The notes under the pieces are model-generated. The model was not told the DNA's origin, searched no databases, and was given only the letters and a program-made list of their open reading frames with translations. A DNA stretch of 64,000 bases from Granulicatella elegans (GTDB lineage Bacteria; Bacillota; Bacilli; Lactobacillales; Aerococcaceae), in the NCBI RefSeq assembly GCF_020735385.1, contig NZ_CP085953.1:62001-126000 (forward strand), in the 5' to 3' direction. Position numbers and translations under genes: made by a program. Positions 16,808-25,038 of the stretch are shown here, piece after piece. Every line of letters starts with the position of its first letter. The stretch's first letter is position 1.

Positions 16808-16835
16808 AAAAAAGCCGAAGAGTTTCCCCTTCGAC
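16808..16835 (-). terminator. Rho-independent terminator
   Basis: GTCGAAG-N8-CTTCGGC followed by TTTTTT on the minus strand ends the sigma factor / amidase / DUF1659 / DUF2922 operon. Confidence 0.85.
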
Positions 16836-16859
16836 TTCTTACGCTCGTTCTATTTCAAT

Positions 16860-17093
16860 CTATTCTTCTGTTTTGAACACTTTTGTCACGGTACGATCAA
16901 CATAGGATGCAGATACAACACCTTCATATTCTTTCTTACCTGCTTTTTCAAAAGCATGTGTGTTAACGATTTTTTGCATCGCTGCTTTAATGGTTGCTTC
17001 ATCCAAGTTTTCTACTGGTTTTGCAATGACCAAGTTTTTGTGTTTTCCATCTGCATTTTTGAAGACTAATGTTAATTCTTTTGTTGTTGTCAT
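16860..17093 (-). CDS. DUF2922 domain-containing protein
   Basis: The 77-residue protein has the DUF2922 pattern: an N-terminal LVFKNADGKHKNLVIAKP strand pair, a helical middle (ATIKAAMQKIVNTHAF) and the ending ASYVDRTVTKVF. Its function is unknown. It is the last gene of a four-gene operon with DUF1659, an amidase and a sigma factor. A strong ribosome site (AAGGAGAGG) precedes it. DUF2922 and DUF1659 proteins usually occur as neighbours and may form a pair; that is my recollection of genome contexts. No signal peptide or membrane helix is present. Confidence 0.85.
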   Translation of the reverse strand: MTTTKELTLVFKNADGKHKNLVIAKPVENLDEATIKAAMQKIVNTHAFEKAGKKEYEGVVSASYVDRTVTKVFKTEE

Positions 17094-17114
17094 AGTTTTC
17101 CTCTCCTTTTCTTA

Positions 17115-17324
17115 TTAAGCCATTGTGTGACGGTAATGTGTAACAACTGTTACGTAGCTCACTGGATCTTTCATCAATGTTTTTAATGCTTCTCCAATTT
17201 CTTTTACTGATTGTTCGTCAGCTGTTTCGATAAGGTTTGGTAAGCTTTTAATACGTTTTGCCTTTCCTTTATCCTCATCCATATGAAATACTTCTAATGT
17301 TGCTTTTTGAAATACTTTTGCCAT
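17115..17324 (-). CDS. DUF1659 domain-containing protein
   Basis: The 69-residue protein fits DUF1659, a small Firmicute family of unknown role, with a beta-type N-terminus, a helix (EQSVKEIGEALKTLM) and a final strand (YVTVVTHYRHTMA). AGGAGG precedes its start. It lies 21 bases upstream of the DUF2922 gene and 85 bases after the amidase gene. I recall this pair near YvrJ-type peptides and alternative sigma factors in other Firmicutes. No export signal is visible. Confidence 0.82.
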   Translation of the reverse strand: MAKVFQKATLEVFHMDEDKGKAKRIKSLPNLIETADEQSVKEIGEALKTLMKDPVSYVTVVTHYRHTMA

Positions 17325-17409
17325 TTTCTTTTTCCTCCTGTTTGTTTTCTTTTTTGTAGTGTCATGACTTCCTACACTATATAAAGAATTTTCTCGATTA
17401 TTTTTACCC

Positions 17410-18174
17410 CTATTCGTTTAATGTTTGATTGACGATTTCTTGAATGGCATCATAGTCGTATCCCGCTTCTTCTAGGAGGTGTTTTCGTTCTGCTCCGTTT
17501 CCCCATAATCCAAGGATTACTTCCTTAGCTAGTGATTCATTTGTGGTAATAGCATCATTATTAGTAAGTTCTGTATCTCCTTCATCTGCAGATGGGACTG
17601 TTTTTTGAAAGTTCTCATCCACTGCTTCAGTAGATCCTTTTTGTTCGCTAATTGTTTCGAGCATTTCCTCTACTGTACTTCCTAATTGTGCCAACTCGTT
17701 CATTCGGAAGACGAAATATTCTTTGACACTTTCGGTTGTACCTCCATGTAATGCTAGACTTCTATGTGGGCATGAAGTCGGAACAAATTCATGATGAAGT
17801 CTTACCGTATCCGTTGTTATCGGTAGTCCATAATAGAGTAAATCTTCCGTTGCCTGCATGAGAGTGATGTCTTCATTTTCTAAAAACTCTTCATCCGAGA
17901 CTTTCATACTTTCACAGACTTCATAACCAATCGAACGGATATTGCTCCACCAATCTCCAGTGTGATAGGCAATGTGATACGTATCTACTACTCTAACAAT
18001 CGTGTTGCGATTACAATAATAATGGGCAATTCCTAATGATTTTTCACGGTATCTTAGCCATTCGATATATTGCACTGGTGTCATAGATCCTGCATCATTA
18101 TGAATCACGACAAATTCAACTCCTACTAATCGTCCACTATTTTCCATTAACGTTTCATTGATTTTTTCTACCAT
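17410..18174 (-). CDS. N-acetylmuramoyl-L-alanine amidase with Cpl-7 domain
   Basis: This is a peptidoglycan amidase of the Amidase_2 (PGRP-like) fold that cuts between muramic acid and the stem peptide. The zinc site is visible as FVVIHNDAG (about residue 25), LHHEFVPTSCPHRS (about 125-138) and the intervening HTGDW. After a charged linker, a Cpl-7 wall-binding repeat closes the protein (EVILGLWGNGAERK through AGYDYDAIQEIVNQ, about 213-250). This architecture resembles phage endolysins, and there is no signal peptide. It overlaps the sigma-factor gene by 20 bases and has its own GGAGG site, so the two are translationally coupled. A competence- or stress-triggered lysin is plausible but inferred. 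No other phage genes are nearby. Confidence 0.85.
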   Translation of the reverse strand: MVEKINETLMENSGRLVGVEFVVIHNDAGSMTPVQYIEWLRYREKSLGIAHYYCNRNTIVRVVDTYHIAYHTGDWWSNIRSIGYEVCESMKVSDEEFLENEDITLMQATEDLLYYGLPITTDTVRLHHEFVPTSCPHRSLALHGGTTESVKEYFVFRMNELAQLGSTVEEMLETISEQKGSTEAVDENFQKTVPSADEGDTELTNNDAITTNESLAKEVILGLWGNGAERKHLLEEAGYDYDAIQEIVNQTLNE

Positions 18175-18712
18175 TTGACTCTCCTCCTTGAATATATTGT
18201 TGATATTTCTTTTGAATGGCTTGTCGATCTCGGTAATATTTACTCTTACAACGTCCTTCTAGCTTTGCTAATTCCTTAATGGAATCGGATTGTTCTAAGA
18301 ACAGCTTCAGCGTTTTCTTCTGTCTTGGAGTTAGTAACGTGTACAGTTTTTTCAAATCTTCCCTTGTCTCTAGTTGCGTTTGAACATCACTATCACTTCC
18401 TAGCATAAATTCCAAGCTTTCATCACTACACTCTCGCATTTTTTGCTGATTTTCTTTTGAAAATTCTCGTAAACAAATCCAACTAAACCCTCGTTTAATA
18501 TACGCAGCGTAAATATACCGTTGTTCTTCTAGAGGATTCCCTCCTAATTTTTGAAAAGTTTCTAACATTAAGATTCGTCCTAATTGTAATAAGTCTTGAT
18601 ACTCTGAATTTGTATTGGCTACATGATATCCTCGTAATACAGAATGTAATACTGGTTCGAATGTTTGAAGATATTCTTCGCTCCATTCCGGTGGCATATC
18701 CCAATATTCCAT
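18155..18712 (-). CDS. Sigma-70 family sigma factor, ComX/SigH-like
   Basis: The 185-residue protein has the two-domain plan of a small alternative sigma factor. A region 2-like helix set is YQDLLQLGRILMLETFQKLGG with IYAAYIKRGFSWI (about residues 38-80). The region 4-like helix-turn-helix is LLTPRQKKTLKLFLEQSDSI through KSKYYRDRQAIQKKY (about 126-172). No region 3 is seen. Its size and divergence recall ComX/SigX and SigH of Lactobacillales, although the match is weak enough that a DNA-binding regulator cannot be excluded. It leads the operon with the amidase, DUF1659 and DUF2922 genes and faces a ComK-family gene across a 238-base gap holding an AAAAN5TTTT site. Confidence 0.68.
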   Translation of the reverse strand: MEYWDMPPEWSEEYLQTFEPVLHSVLRGYHVANTNSEYQDLLQLGRILMLETFQKLGGNPLEEQRYIYAAYIKRGFSWICLREFSKENQQKMRECSDESLEFMLGSDSDVQTQLETREDLKKLYTLLTPRQKKTLKLFLEQSDSIKELAKLEGRCKSKYYRDRQAIQKKYQQYIQGGESNGRKNQ

Positions 18713-18783
18713 ACTCCTCTCTCCTTTGTGATTTTCTACAAGATCTTGTTGCTTAAACTGTATAATAAATAGTATAGAAAGAC

Positions 18784-18824
18784 AAAATCCGTCTTCAGAG
18801 ATTTCGAGGTTAAAATGGCGTTTT
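18784..18824. promoter_or_regulatory. Possible ComK-type AT box
   Basis: AAAA-TGGCG-TTTT (18812-18824) is an exact AAAAN5TTTT half-box as bound by B. subtilis ComK. A degenerate partner, AAAA-TCCGT-CTTC (18784-18796), lies 15 bases away, not the canonical 8, 18 or 31. It sits in the divergent region between the sigma factor and comK-like genes. Confidence 0.35.
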
Positions 18825-18950
18825 ACGACTTAATTCCTTATTATTTTTATGTTTTTCTTATTTTTTTGTGATATTTTTCTCTTTTTAAATTTATTTTTTA
18901 TCAATATAGGTGTATAATAAAATAAAAAAGCGTTTACAGGAGGTTTTATT

Positions 18951-19637
18951 ATGTTAAACAAAGTTATAGATTTCAATCGTAGTTGTGAGGCTAGTATTTT
19001 CGAAACTTGTATTCAACATCAAGTTCCTGAAATGACACGAGATATCGTTTTGCTTTATGATGTTAGTGATGATTCTCGAACCGACTGCAATAGCATCATT
19101 GTCACCTGTTCTGGGCAGTGGTACCTCACTCGTCAAACTACCTCACAATTATTCGGCTTATTACAAAATAATATTTCTATTTCTTACACTCTTTCAAAAG
19201 AAATTACAAAAAAACTTTCTGCTGTTCGCAAAAAGATTCCCTATGCTTTTGATGATTTCCTATACTTTCCGATTTATACCTCTACTCCTCATCATCACTG
19301 GTGTGGCTATCATCACAATATTGATAAACAAAAAGTAGAAGATACACTCCACTTATACTTCGACCAATCATTAGAAATTATTTTACCTTATAAATATTCA
19401 ACTGCTATGATGCATACACAGATTTTTGATGAACTGATTAAAAGTAACAATGAATTCAAAATCCATTTTTATAAAAAGTATCCTACTCATCATTCTTCTA
19501 CTAAGGAAGAACTCTCTATCACTGAATTTTGTCATTTTTTCATTCCGATTATTTTAGAATATATTGATAAAGTGTCTCCTGATGAATTAGATGAAAAAAC
19601 ATGGGAAGAAGTCTTGAAGCATTTTGAAGCTTGTTAA
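18951..19637 (+). CDS. ComK family competence transcription factor
   Basis: This 228-residue protein shows the ComK pattern in its central 110 residues. An early basic/hydrophobic stretch is followed by KKIPYAFDDFLYFPIYTST (compare KPPIMVDPSNQIFLFPTLSS of B. subtilis ComK), then a Trp-containing turn PHHHWCGYHHNIDK. LEIILPYKYSTAMMHTQIF follows (compare MELPISYNSFENQVYRT). It is longer than ComK at both ends. ComK binds AT-rich boxes and switches on DNA-uptake genes in Bacillus; ComK-like proteins in Lactobacillales are poorly studied. An ATG with AGGAGG fixes the start, and TATAAT near 18913 is the likely -10. It is divergent from the sigma factor operon. The assignment comes from remembered alignment, not a search. 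Confidence 0.68.
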   Translation: MLNKVIDFNRSCEASIFETCIQHQVPEMTRDIVLLYDVSDDSRTDCNSIIVTCSGQWYLTRQTTSQLFGLLQNNISISYTLSKEITKKLSAVRKKIPYAFDDFLYFPIYTSTPHHHWCGYHHNIDKQKVEDTLHLYFDQSLEIILPYKYSTAMMHTQIFDELIKSNNEFKIHFYKKYPTHHSSTKEELSITEFCHFFIPIILEYIDKVSPDELDEKTWEEVLKHFEAC

Positions 19638-19650
19638 GATATGAATGCAC

Positions 19651-19691
19651 AAAAAAAGATGCCTAACACGTTTTAGTGTTAAGCATCTTTT
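19651..19691. terminator. Bidirectional terminator
   Basis: AAAGATGC-TAACAC-GTTTTA-GTGTTA-GCATCTTTT lies between the convergent comK-like and ackA genes, with A and T tracts on both sides. Confidence 0.85.
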
Positions 19692-19707
19692 CGCTTTCTC
19701 TCACATC

Positions 19708-20898
19708 TTATTTTTTACGTAGACGTTCGATGTCTCTTGCGATTTCTACTTCTTCATTCGTTGGAATGTTTAATACTGTTACTTTCGCATTGTCTGATGA
19801 AATGATTGCTTCTGAACGAGTGTTGTTACGTTCTTTGTCAATATCACATCCAAACCATGTAATTCCGCTAATAATTAAGTCACGGATTTTAATGGAATTT
19901 TCACCGATACCAGCAGTAAATACAATCGCATCTACTCCATTCATTACGGCAATATATTGACCAATGTATTTTTGAACACGATCCACAAAGATTTCCATTG
20001 CTACTTTAGCATCTTCATTTGTTTCTGAAGCATTGTCAATATCACGCATATCGCTTGATAAACCTGATAATCCTAATAAACCTGATTTTTTATTTAAAAT
20101 ATCAACCATTTCGTTAATATCTGTAATGTTTAATTTGTTCATTAAGAATGCTACTAATGAAGCATCAATGTCTCCAGAACGAGTACCCATTGTAACCCCT
20201 GCTAATGGAGTGAATCCCATAGATGTATCTACTGATTTACCACCATCAACGGCTGTAATAGAAGCTCCATTTCCTAAGTGACATGTAATGATTTTTAATT
20301 CTTCAATTGGTTTTCCTAATAATTCAGCTGCACGATGTGAAACATAACGGTGGCTAGTTCCGTGTGCTCCATATTTACGTGCTTTGAATTGTTTGTAGTA
20401 TTCTAATGGAACACTGTATAAGTATGCTTTTTTAGGCATTGTTGTATGGAATGAAGTATCGAATACTGCAACACTTGTAATATCTGGTAAGATATGTTTG
20501 AATGCACGCATTCCGATAGCTTCTGCTTTATTGTGTAATGGAGCAAATTCTGCTAAATCTTCTACTTGTTGGATTACTGTATCATCTACTAAAGCTGAAT
20601 CTTTGAAGATTTCTCCCCCAGCAACTACACGGTGTCCAACACCAGTAATTTCATCAAATGAAGCAATAATGTTTAATGCTACTAATTGCTCTAATAATTT
20701 TTCTACGGCTACTTCGTGGTTTGGAATATCTTCTACCACTTCATATTTTTGATTATCTCCGTAGCTAATTGAGAAGATTGAATTTTCTAATCCAATACGT
20801 TCTACTAATCCTTTTGCCACAACTTCTTCTTGAGGCATGTTAAATAATTGGAATTTCAAACTTGAACTTCCGGCATTAATTGCGATTGATTTTGACAT
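19708..20898 (-). CDS. ackA: Acetate kinase
   Basis: Acetate kinase makes ATP from acetyl phosphate at the end of fermentation, in the cytosol. The 396-residue protein starts [19 protein letters not shown], the classic ASKHA phosphate-binding motif. It carries [43 protein letters not shown] and FTAGIGENS in the usual order. I chose 20898 (AGGAG at 20906-20910) over longer readings to 20991, since family members start at this Met. It lies downstream of a YtxK-type methyltransferase gene, an order also seen in Bacillus and streptococci, but the comG genes that precede that pair in streptococci are not here. Confidence 0.97.
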   Translation of the reverse strand: MSKSIAINAGSSSLKFQLFNMPQEEVVAKGLVERIGLENSIFSISYGDNQKYEVVEDIPNHEVAVEKLLEQLVALNIIASFDEITGVGHRVVAGGEIFKDSALVDDTVIQQVEDLAEFAPLHNKAEAIGMRAFKHILPDITSVAVFDTSFHTTMPKKAYLYSVPLEYYKQFKARKYGAHGTSHRYVSHRAAELLGKPIEELKIITCHLGNGASITAVDGGKSVDTSMGFTPLAGVTMGTRSGDIDASLVAFLMNKLNITDINEMVDILNKKSGLLGLSGLSSDMRDIDNASETNEDAKVAMEIFVDRVQKYIGQYIAVMNGVDAIVFTAGIGENSIKIRDLIISGITWFGCDIDKERNNTRSEAIISSDNAKVTVLNIPTNEEVEIARDIERLRKK

Positions 20899-21102
20899 AA
20901 TTTGTCTCCTTTGTGTGATAATGTTCTTCTTTTGTGAAAAATACTGTACAATTTCCCTTTTAAAAGTTCCATCATTCAGCATTTCTCGCATCTCATTTAT
21001 TTTAGCATAACTAAGTACAGATTGAAATAATAAAACCTTGGTTCTACAGAAAATTAACTCTCAAAGAATATGTCTACTCTTATCTTTTTAGTCCTACACT
21101 GT

Positions 21103-22110
21103 CTACGAAAGTTCTTTCGCCCATTTTTCAAATGTTTGTGTAAACTGTCTGAACTTATCGATATTTTTCATATCCGGAATGTCGCCCAACAATACTTGAC
21201 GAGCTTGTTTTGCACCTTTTCCTTTTTTCTGGAAAATAAGTAGCGACTTACTATATTGTTGATTTTTAAATAGTGTTTTAGGAAAAGCTAGCATCGCTTG
21301 AACAAAAGATTCTTCTTGTAACTGTTCTAATAATGACACACTTTCTTCTGTTTCAAATAAATTTGTAGGGACAATCATCAATCCAAAACCGCCTGGTTTT
21401 AAATAATTCAAATATTGTTCGATAAATAAATGATGCACATAAGAATGTCCCTCTTTTGCATGAGTCTTAAATTTTTTAGCACGTTCATCGACAGGATAAT
21501 ACCCCACTGGCAAGTCGGATAGTGCAATATCAATTGGATCGACTAATAAATCACTTAATCCATCTTGCAACATCACTCGCACCTTTAAACTTTCCAACGC
21601 AAAAGCTTGCAGCGCTAAATGCACTAATACTTCATCATTATCGATTGCGGTCGTATGAATTGTTTTGCCACTTTCTTGTAAAAATAACTGAACCGTACTT
21701 AATAAATTCCCACTTCCACAAGCAAAATCAGCGAGTACTAGTATTTCTTTACTTTCTGTTAAACGTTCCACCATAAAGGCTACTAATAAACCAATGGAAT
21801 CTGGTGTCATTTGGTGATTCGTTTGTAAACCATCTTCTTTAGCAGCTTTTAGAAAAGTATATTGAATCATGCGACGAATTTGTTCTTTTGTAAAGCTTTC
21901 TAGTGCTAGTTCTTGATAAACTTCATTTAATTGTGCAATCGTTGCAACATCTGGTTGTCCTTCTACTTGCTGCGCTTGATTTCCTGAAGCAATATTTTGC
22001 AATGTTTCCCCTAATGCCTCTACATACGAATACTCTATCGCTTTTTGGAGTACTTGAACAGCCTCCCATAATTTTTCAAAACTATGAATTTCTTTATTTT
22101 CCTGTTCCAT
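21103..22110 (-). CDS. Class I SAM-dependent methyltransferase, YtxK-type
   Basis: The 335-residue protein is of the N6-adenine methyltransferase (HsdM-like) fold. ADFACGSGNLLSTVQLFL (near residue 118) is the AdoMet-binding motif, and the catalytic NPPY position reads SDLPVGYYP, so the motif is not canonical. The C-terminal half contains KPGGFGLMIVPTNLFE, typical of YtxK. Its substrate is unknown; YtxK sits next to ackA in B. subtilis too. The start at 22110 (MEQENKEIHSF) is set by AAAGGAGG; the longer frame to 22173 runs into the rpmA terminator. It is followed by ackA after a gap of about 200 bases. Confidence 0.87.
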   Translation of the reverse strand: MEQENKEIHSFEKLWEAVQVLQKAIEYSYVEALGETLQNIASGNQAQQVEGQPDVATIAQLNEVYQELALESFTKEQIRRMIQYTFLKAAKEDGLQTNHQMTPDSIGLLVAFMVERLTESKEILVLADFACGSGNLLSTVQLFLQESGKTIHTTAIDNDEVLVHLALQAFALESLKVRVMLQDGLSDLLVDPIDIALSDLPVGYYPVDERAKKFKTHAKEGHSYVHHLFIEQYLNYLKPGGFGLMIVPTNLFETEESVSLLEQLQEESFVQAMLAFPKTLFKNQQYSKSLLIFQKKGKGAKQARQVLLGDIPDMKNIDKFRQFTQTFEKWAKELS

Positions 22111-22127
22111 CAAATTCCTCCTTTCAG

Positions 22128-22158
22128 ATAAAAAATAAGAGACAGGACAAAGTCCTGC
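22128..22158 (-). terminator. Rho-independent terminator after rpmA
   Basis: GGCAGGAC-TTT-GTCCTGTC followed by TCTTATTTTTTA on the minus strand ends the rplU-prp-rpmA transcript. Confidence 0.85.
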
Positions 22159-22174
22159 CTCCGCAAATTCCATA

Positions 22175-22465
22175 TTATTCAGCAGCTGCTACTGGGTAAA
22201 CAGATACTTGTTTTTTGTCACGGCCTTTACGTTCGAAACGTACTACGCCATCAACTTTAGCGAATAATGTGTCATCTCCACCGATTCCTACATTGTGACC
22301 TGGATGGATTTTAGTTCCACGTTGGCGGAATAAAATTGAACCACCTGTAACAAATTGTCCATCAGCACGTTTAGCACCTAAACGTTTAGACTCTGAGTCA
22401 CGTCCGTTTGATGTAGAACCGCCCCCTTTTTTGTGGGCGAATAATTGTAAATTCACTTTTAACAT
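22175..22465 (-). CDS. rpmA: 50S ribosomal protein L27
   Basis: L27 sits at the peptidyl transferase centre of the large subunit. The 96-residue precursor starts [18 protein letters not shown]. The first nine residues are the Firmicute extension that Prp removes at the F-A bond to expose the AHKKG end needed for function. AAGGAGG upstream of 22465 decides the start. It is the third gene of the conserved rplU-prp-rpmA operon, next to the protease that processes it. Confidence 0.97.
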   Translation of the reverse strand: MLKVNLQLFAHKKGGGSTSNGRDSESKRLGAKRADGQFVTGGSILFRQRGTKIHPGHNVGIGGDDTLFAKVDGVVRFERKGRDKKQVSVYPVAAAE

Positions 22466-22487
22466 GAGAGTGCACCTCCTTGATAGG

Positions 22488-22820
22488 TTAATCAACTTGA
22501 ATGGTTAGATAGTTAGGATATTCTTCTTGAATTCCTTCTAACCCTAGTAATAGACTATTTAATAAAATTTGTGTTGTGTGAGCTTGAACTTTCGTTACAT
22601 CTCGTACAACTTCGACATATAAATACCCACCTTCGACTTCATCAACATCAACAATCGGTTGATAGCCTGCTAGTTTCTCGATACTATTGACAGTCGTAAT
22701 CGCTAATACAGAAACGCCTGCACAAACAATATCTTCCCCATACTCGCCAAAGCCAGCATGACCTGTCATTTCAAAAGAAACTAACTCATGGTCTTTTTTA
22801 TGAAACGTTACTCGTATCAT
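22488..22820 (-). CDS. prp: Ribosomal-processing cysteine protease Prp
   Basis: Prp removes the N-terminal extension of L27 during ribosome assembly. The roughly 110-residue protein has the catalytic pair in [21 protein letters not shown]: His near residue 20 and Cys near residue 32. Neither possible start (ATG 22820 or TTG 22826) has a good ribosome site. The gene begins 2-8 bases after the rplU stop, so translation is probably coupled to rplU. I prefer the ATG (MIRVTFHK), which matches homologues. It lies between L21 and L27 as in all Firmicutes that process L27. Confidence 0.93.
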   Translation of the reverse strand: MIRVTFHKKDHELVSFEMTGHAGFGEYGEDIVCAGVSVLAITTVNSIEKLAGYQPIVDVDEVEGGYLYVEVVRDVTKVQAHTTQILLNSLLLGLEGIQEEYPNYLTIQVD

Positions 22821-22828
22821 CGTCAAAA

Positions 22829-23137
22829 TTAAGCGTTGATTGCGTTAATCACAACTTTTGTATAAGGTTGACGGTGACCTTGTTTACGGTGAGAGTCTTT
22901 ACGACGTTTGTATTTGAAAGTTACAACTTTCTTTTGACGGCCTTGTTTTTCAACAGTTCCTTCAACAGTTGCACCTGCTACGAATGGAGCACCAACTTTA
23001 ACGTTTTCTCCACCTACAAATACTACTTCTTCGAAAGTCACTTTGTCGCCAGCTTCTGCGTTTAATTTTTCAACGTAGATTGCTTGACCAACTTCAACTT
23101 TCACTTGTTTACCACCAGTTTTTACGATTGCGTACAT
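22829..23137 (-). CDS. rplU: 50S ribosomal protein L21
   Basis: L21 binds 23S rRNA in the large subunit. All 102 residues match the family, from [18 protein letters not shown] to the basic loop [28 protein letters not shown] ribosome site precedes the ATG. It is first in the rplU-prp-rpmA operon, read from the promoter at 23252-23280 through an L21 leader RNA that probably lets L21 control its own synthesis. Confidence 0.98.
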   Translation of the reverse strand: MYAIVKTGGKQVKVEVGQAIYVEKLNAEAGDKVTFEEVVFVGGENVKVGAPFVAGATVEGTVEKQGRQKKVVTFKYKRRKDSHRKQGHRQPYTKVVINAINA

Positions 23138-23139
23138 AT

Positions 23140-23246
23140 TGCACCTCCTATATTTTAGACTAAGACTCGCCAGTTTAAAGTGCCGATTCCGGTCTTTTGT
23201 ACTCTAATCCGAGCGGTTGTAGCTGTGGTGCTTCACAATTACAACA
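23140..23246 (-). ncRNA. L21 leader (ribosomal protein autoregulatory leader)
   Basis: The untranslated leader between the promoter and rplU contains conserved-looking stems, including ACCACAGCT, GACCGGAATCGG and GGCGAGTCTTAGTC. This is the place and size of the Firmicute L21 leader family, in which L21 binds its own mRNA. I identify it by position and general pattern; a covariance search was not possible. Confidence 0.6.
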
Positions 23247-23251
23247 TGAAT

Positions 23252-23280
23252 AGTCTAACAGAGATTTTTATTTAAGTCAA
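23252..23280 (-). promoter_or_regulatory. Promoter of rplU-prp-rpmA
   Basis: TTGACT (23275-23280) and TAGACT (23252-23257) are 17 bases apart on the minus strand. Confidence 0.8.
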
Positions 23281-23298
23281 GCAAAAGCTCGGGCAATT

Positions 23299-23345
23299 AA
23301 AATAAAAATTAGCCGAACCATTCTATTAAGAATCATTCGACTAAT
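23299..23345 (-). terminator. Terminator after murA
   Basis: ATTAGTCGAATGATTCT and AGAATGGTTCGGCTAAT form an imperfect stem followed by TTTTATTTT on the minus strand, just after the murA stop. Confidence 0.75.
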
Positions 23346-23351
23346 GTCTCT

Positions 23352-24665
23352 TTAACGATTTAACATCTTTTCTAATTCTACTTGTGTGAACGGTGTTGCT
23401 TCATCTTCATGAACACGTTCAATATTTGCGCCTAATGCACGTAATTTATGATGGAATTGATAATACCCACGATCTAAGTATTTTAACTCAGTTACACGTG
23501 TATAGCCTTTTGCCACCATACCTGCAATAATTAATGCTGCTGCTGCACGTAAGTCAGTTGCTTTTACTTGAGCACCTTGTAATTGTGACACTTGATTCAT
23601 TACAGCTGTTCTACCTTCAATCATAAACTCCGCATTCATGCGACGTAATTCTTCCAAATGATTGAAACGATTTTCGAATACTGTTTCTGTCATTGTGCTG
23701 ACACCTGAAGCTAGTAATTGAACAATCGTCATTTGTGCTTGCATATCAGTTGGAAAACCTGGATGTGGTAATGTCTTCACATCTGTTGGTTTTAATGTTT
23801 CCGGTCCAATGACACGAATTCCATTTTCTTCTACAATGAATTGAACACCCATTTCAGATAATTTTGCAATTAGGGGTTGATTATGTTCTGCAATCGCATC
23901 TTCTACAAAAACATCTCCTGCTGTAACTGCTGCAGCAACCATGAATGTTCCTGCTTCAATTCTATCAGGAATAATCGAATGAATCGTTCCTTCTAAGTGG
24001 TCTACACCTTCGATACGAATGTTAGTCGTACCCGCACCAATAATTTTTGCACCCATTTTGTTTAAAATATTCGCTAAATCAACAATTTCAGGCTCTCTTG
24101 CTACATTTTCTAATAAAGTTGTTCCTTTCGCTAGAGTCGCTGCCATCATTAAGTTTTGAGTAGCTCCAACTGATGGGAAATCCATATAAATTCTTGCACC
24201 CACTAATTGTTCCGCACGTGCTTCTACATAGCCATCTGCTTGGGTAATTGTTGCACCCATTGCTTCGAAACCTTTTAAATGTAAATCAATCGGACGAGTT
24301 CCAATTGCACAACCTCCCGGCATCGCAACACGAGCATGTCCAAATCTTGCTAACAATGGTCCCATTACAACAATTGACGCACGCATTTTACTCACAAATT
24401 CAAATGCTGCCGTTGTTTGAATATTTTTTGTAGCATTTAACGTAATTGATTTTTCTTCTTCATCAAAAGTACTTGTGACATTTAAACTATTTAATACTGC
24501 TAACATTGTATGCACGTCCGATAAATTCGGTACATTTGTTAGATGTGTTACTCCATACTCTGCTAAGATACTTGCTGCTAAAATTGGAAGCACAGCATTT
24601 TTGGCTCCCTCTACTTTTACTGATCCATTTAGACGTGTACCACCTTGTACAATCATCTTTTCCAT
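23352..24665 (-). CDS. murA: UDP-N-acetylglucosamine 1-carboxyvinyltransferase
   Basis: MurA adds enolpyruvate from PEP to UDP-GlcNAc, the first committed step of peptidoglycan synthesis, and is the fosfomycin target. The 437-residue protein starts [20 protein letters not shown] and has KNAVLPI, the catalytic Cys in [13 protein letters not shown], and [10 protein letters not shown]. These are full-length family marks. The start has GGGGGT eight bases upstream. Low-GC Firmicutes carry two MurA paralogues, and the DUF1146 gene just upstream is typical of the MurA1/MurAA locus. The gene probably shares a transcript with that neighbour (17-base gap). Confidence 0.96.
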   Translation of the reverse strand: MEKMIVQGGTRLNGSVKVEGAKNAVLPILAASILAEYGVTHLTNVPNLSDVHTMLAVLNSLNVTSTFDEEEKSITLNATKNIQTTAAFEFVSKMRASIVVMGPLLARFGHARVAMPGGCAIGTRPIDLHLKGFEAMGATITQADGYVEARAEQLVGARIYMDFPSVGATQNLMMAATLAKGTTLLENVAREPEIVDLANILNKMGAKIIGAGTTNIRIEGVDHLEGTIHSIIPDRIEAGTFMVAAAVTAGDVFVEDAIAEHNQPLIAKLSEMGVQFIVEENGIRVIGPETLKPTDVKTLPHPGFPTDMQAQMTIVQLLASGVSTMTETVFENRFNHLEELRRMNAEFMIEGRTAVMNQVSQLQGAQVKATDLRAAAALIIAGMVAKGYTRVTELKYLDRGYYQFHHKLRALGANIERVHEDEATPFTQVELEKMLNR

Positions 24666-24682
24666 TCTACAAACCCCCAAGG

Positions 24683-24916
24683 TTACTTACTCGTAATTAT
24701 TTGAACAATCGAATTGATAGTATCTGATATGAAGAAAATTGCGTTAGAAACTCCCACTCCTAGAAGAAGTGCTACTAACAGGATGAATAATCTTGCTTGC
24801 TCTATTCGATTTTTTAATATGATTTTTTCTAAATTTATACACTGTAATGACCAATACGCAACTATAATCATTGCTAAAGTCATGATTAATTTAAAAGCTT
24901 GTGTCATTTCTATCAC
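24683..24916 (-). CDS. DUF1146 family membrane protein (YwzB-like)
   Basis: This 77-residue protein has two membrane helices (about residues 7-25 and 40-65) with a basic loop between them ([14 protein letters not shown]), matching the DUF1146/YwzB family of unknown role. The GTG start at 24916 is preferred over the ATG at 24907 because AGGAG lies about seven bases before it. YwzB-like genes regularly precede murA in Bacilli, and here the gap to murA is 17 bases. A link to envelope synthesis is inferred from position only. Confidence 0.82.
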   Translation of the reverse strand: MIEMTQAFKLIMTLAMIIVAYWSLQCINLEKIILKNRIEQARLFILLVALLLGVGVSNAIFFISDTINSIVQIITSK

Positions 24917-24966
24917 GTTGGTCTCCTCATCTCCACATATTGCAAGAGAATCTGCTTTTATATCTT

Positions 24967-25038
24967 ACCATAATTAACCTGAAATTTAAAGGAGTGAATC
25001 AAATTTGGTCATTGTAATAGATGGTTGAATTTTTTACA
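24967..25038. repeat. 72-base dispersed repeat, copy 1
   Basis: This stretch and 29250-29322 share about 88 percent of their bases, including TTAACCTGAAATTTAAAGG, GTGAATCAAATTTGGT and GTTGAATTTTTTACA. Copy 1 abuts the left end of the insertion element. It encodes nothing obvious and may be a remnant of an older mobile element or a duplicated intergenic piece. Confidence 0.7.

Noticed and set aside
16860-18712. Prophage remnant
   Set aside because: The amidase resembles an endolysin, but there are no holin, tail, portal or integrase genes, and the neighbours (sigma factor, DUF1659, DUF2922) form a chromosomal set.
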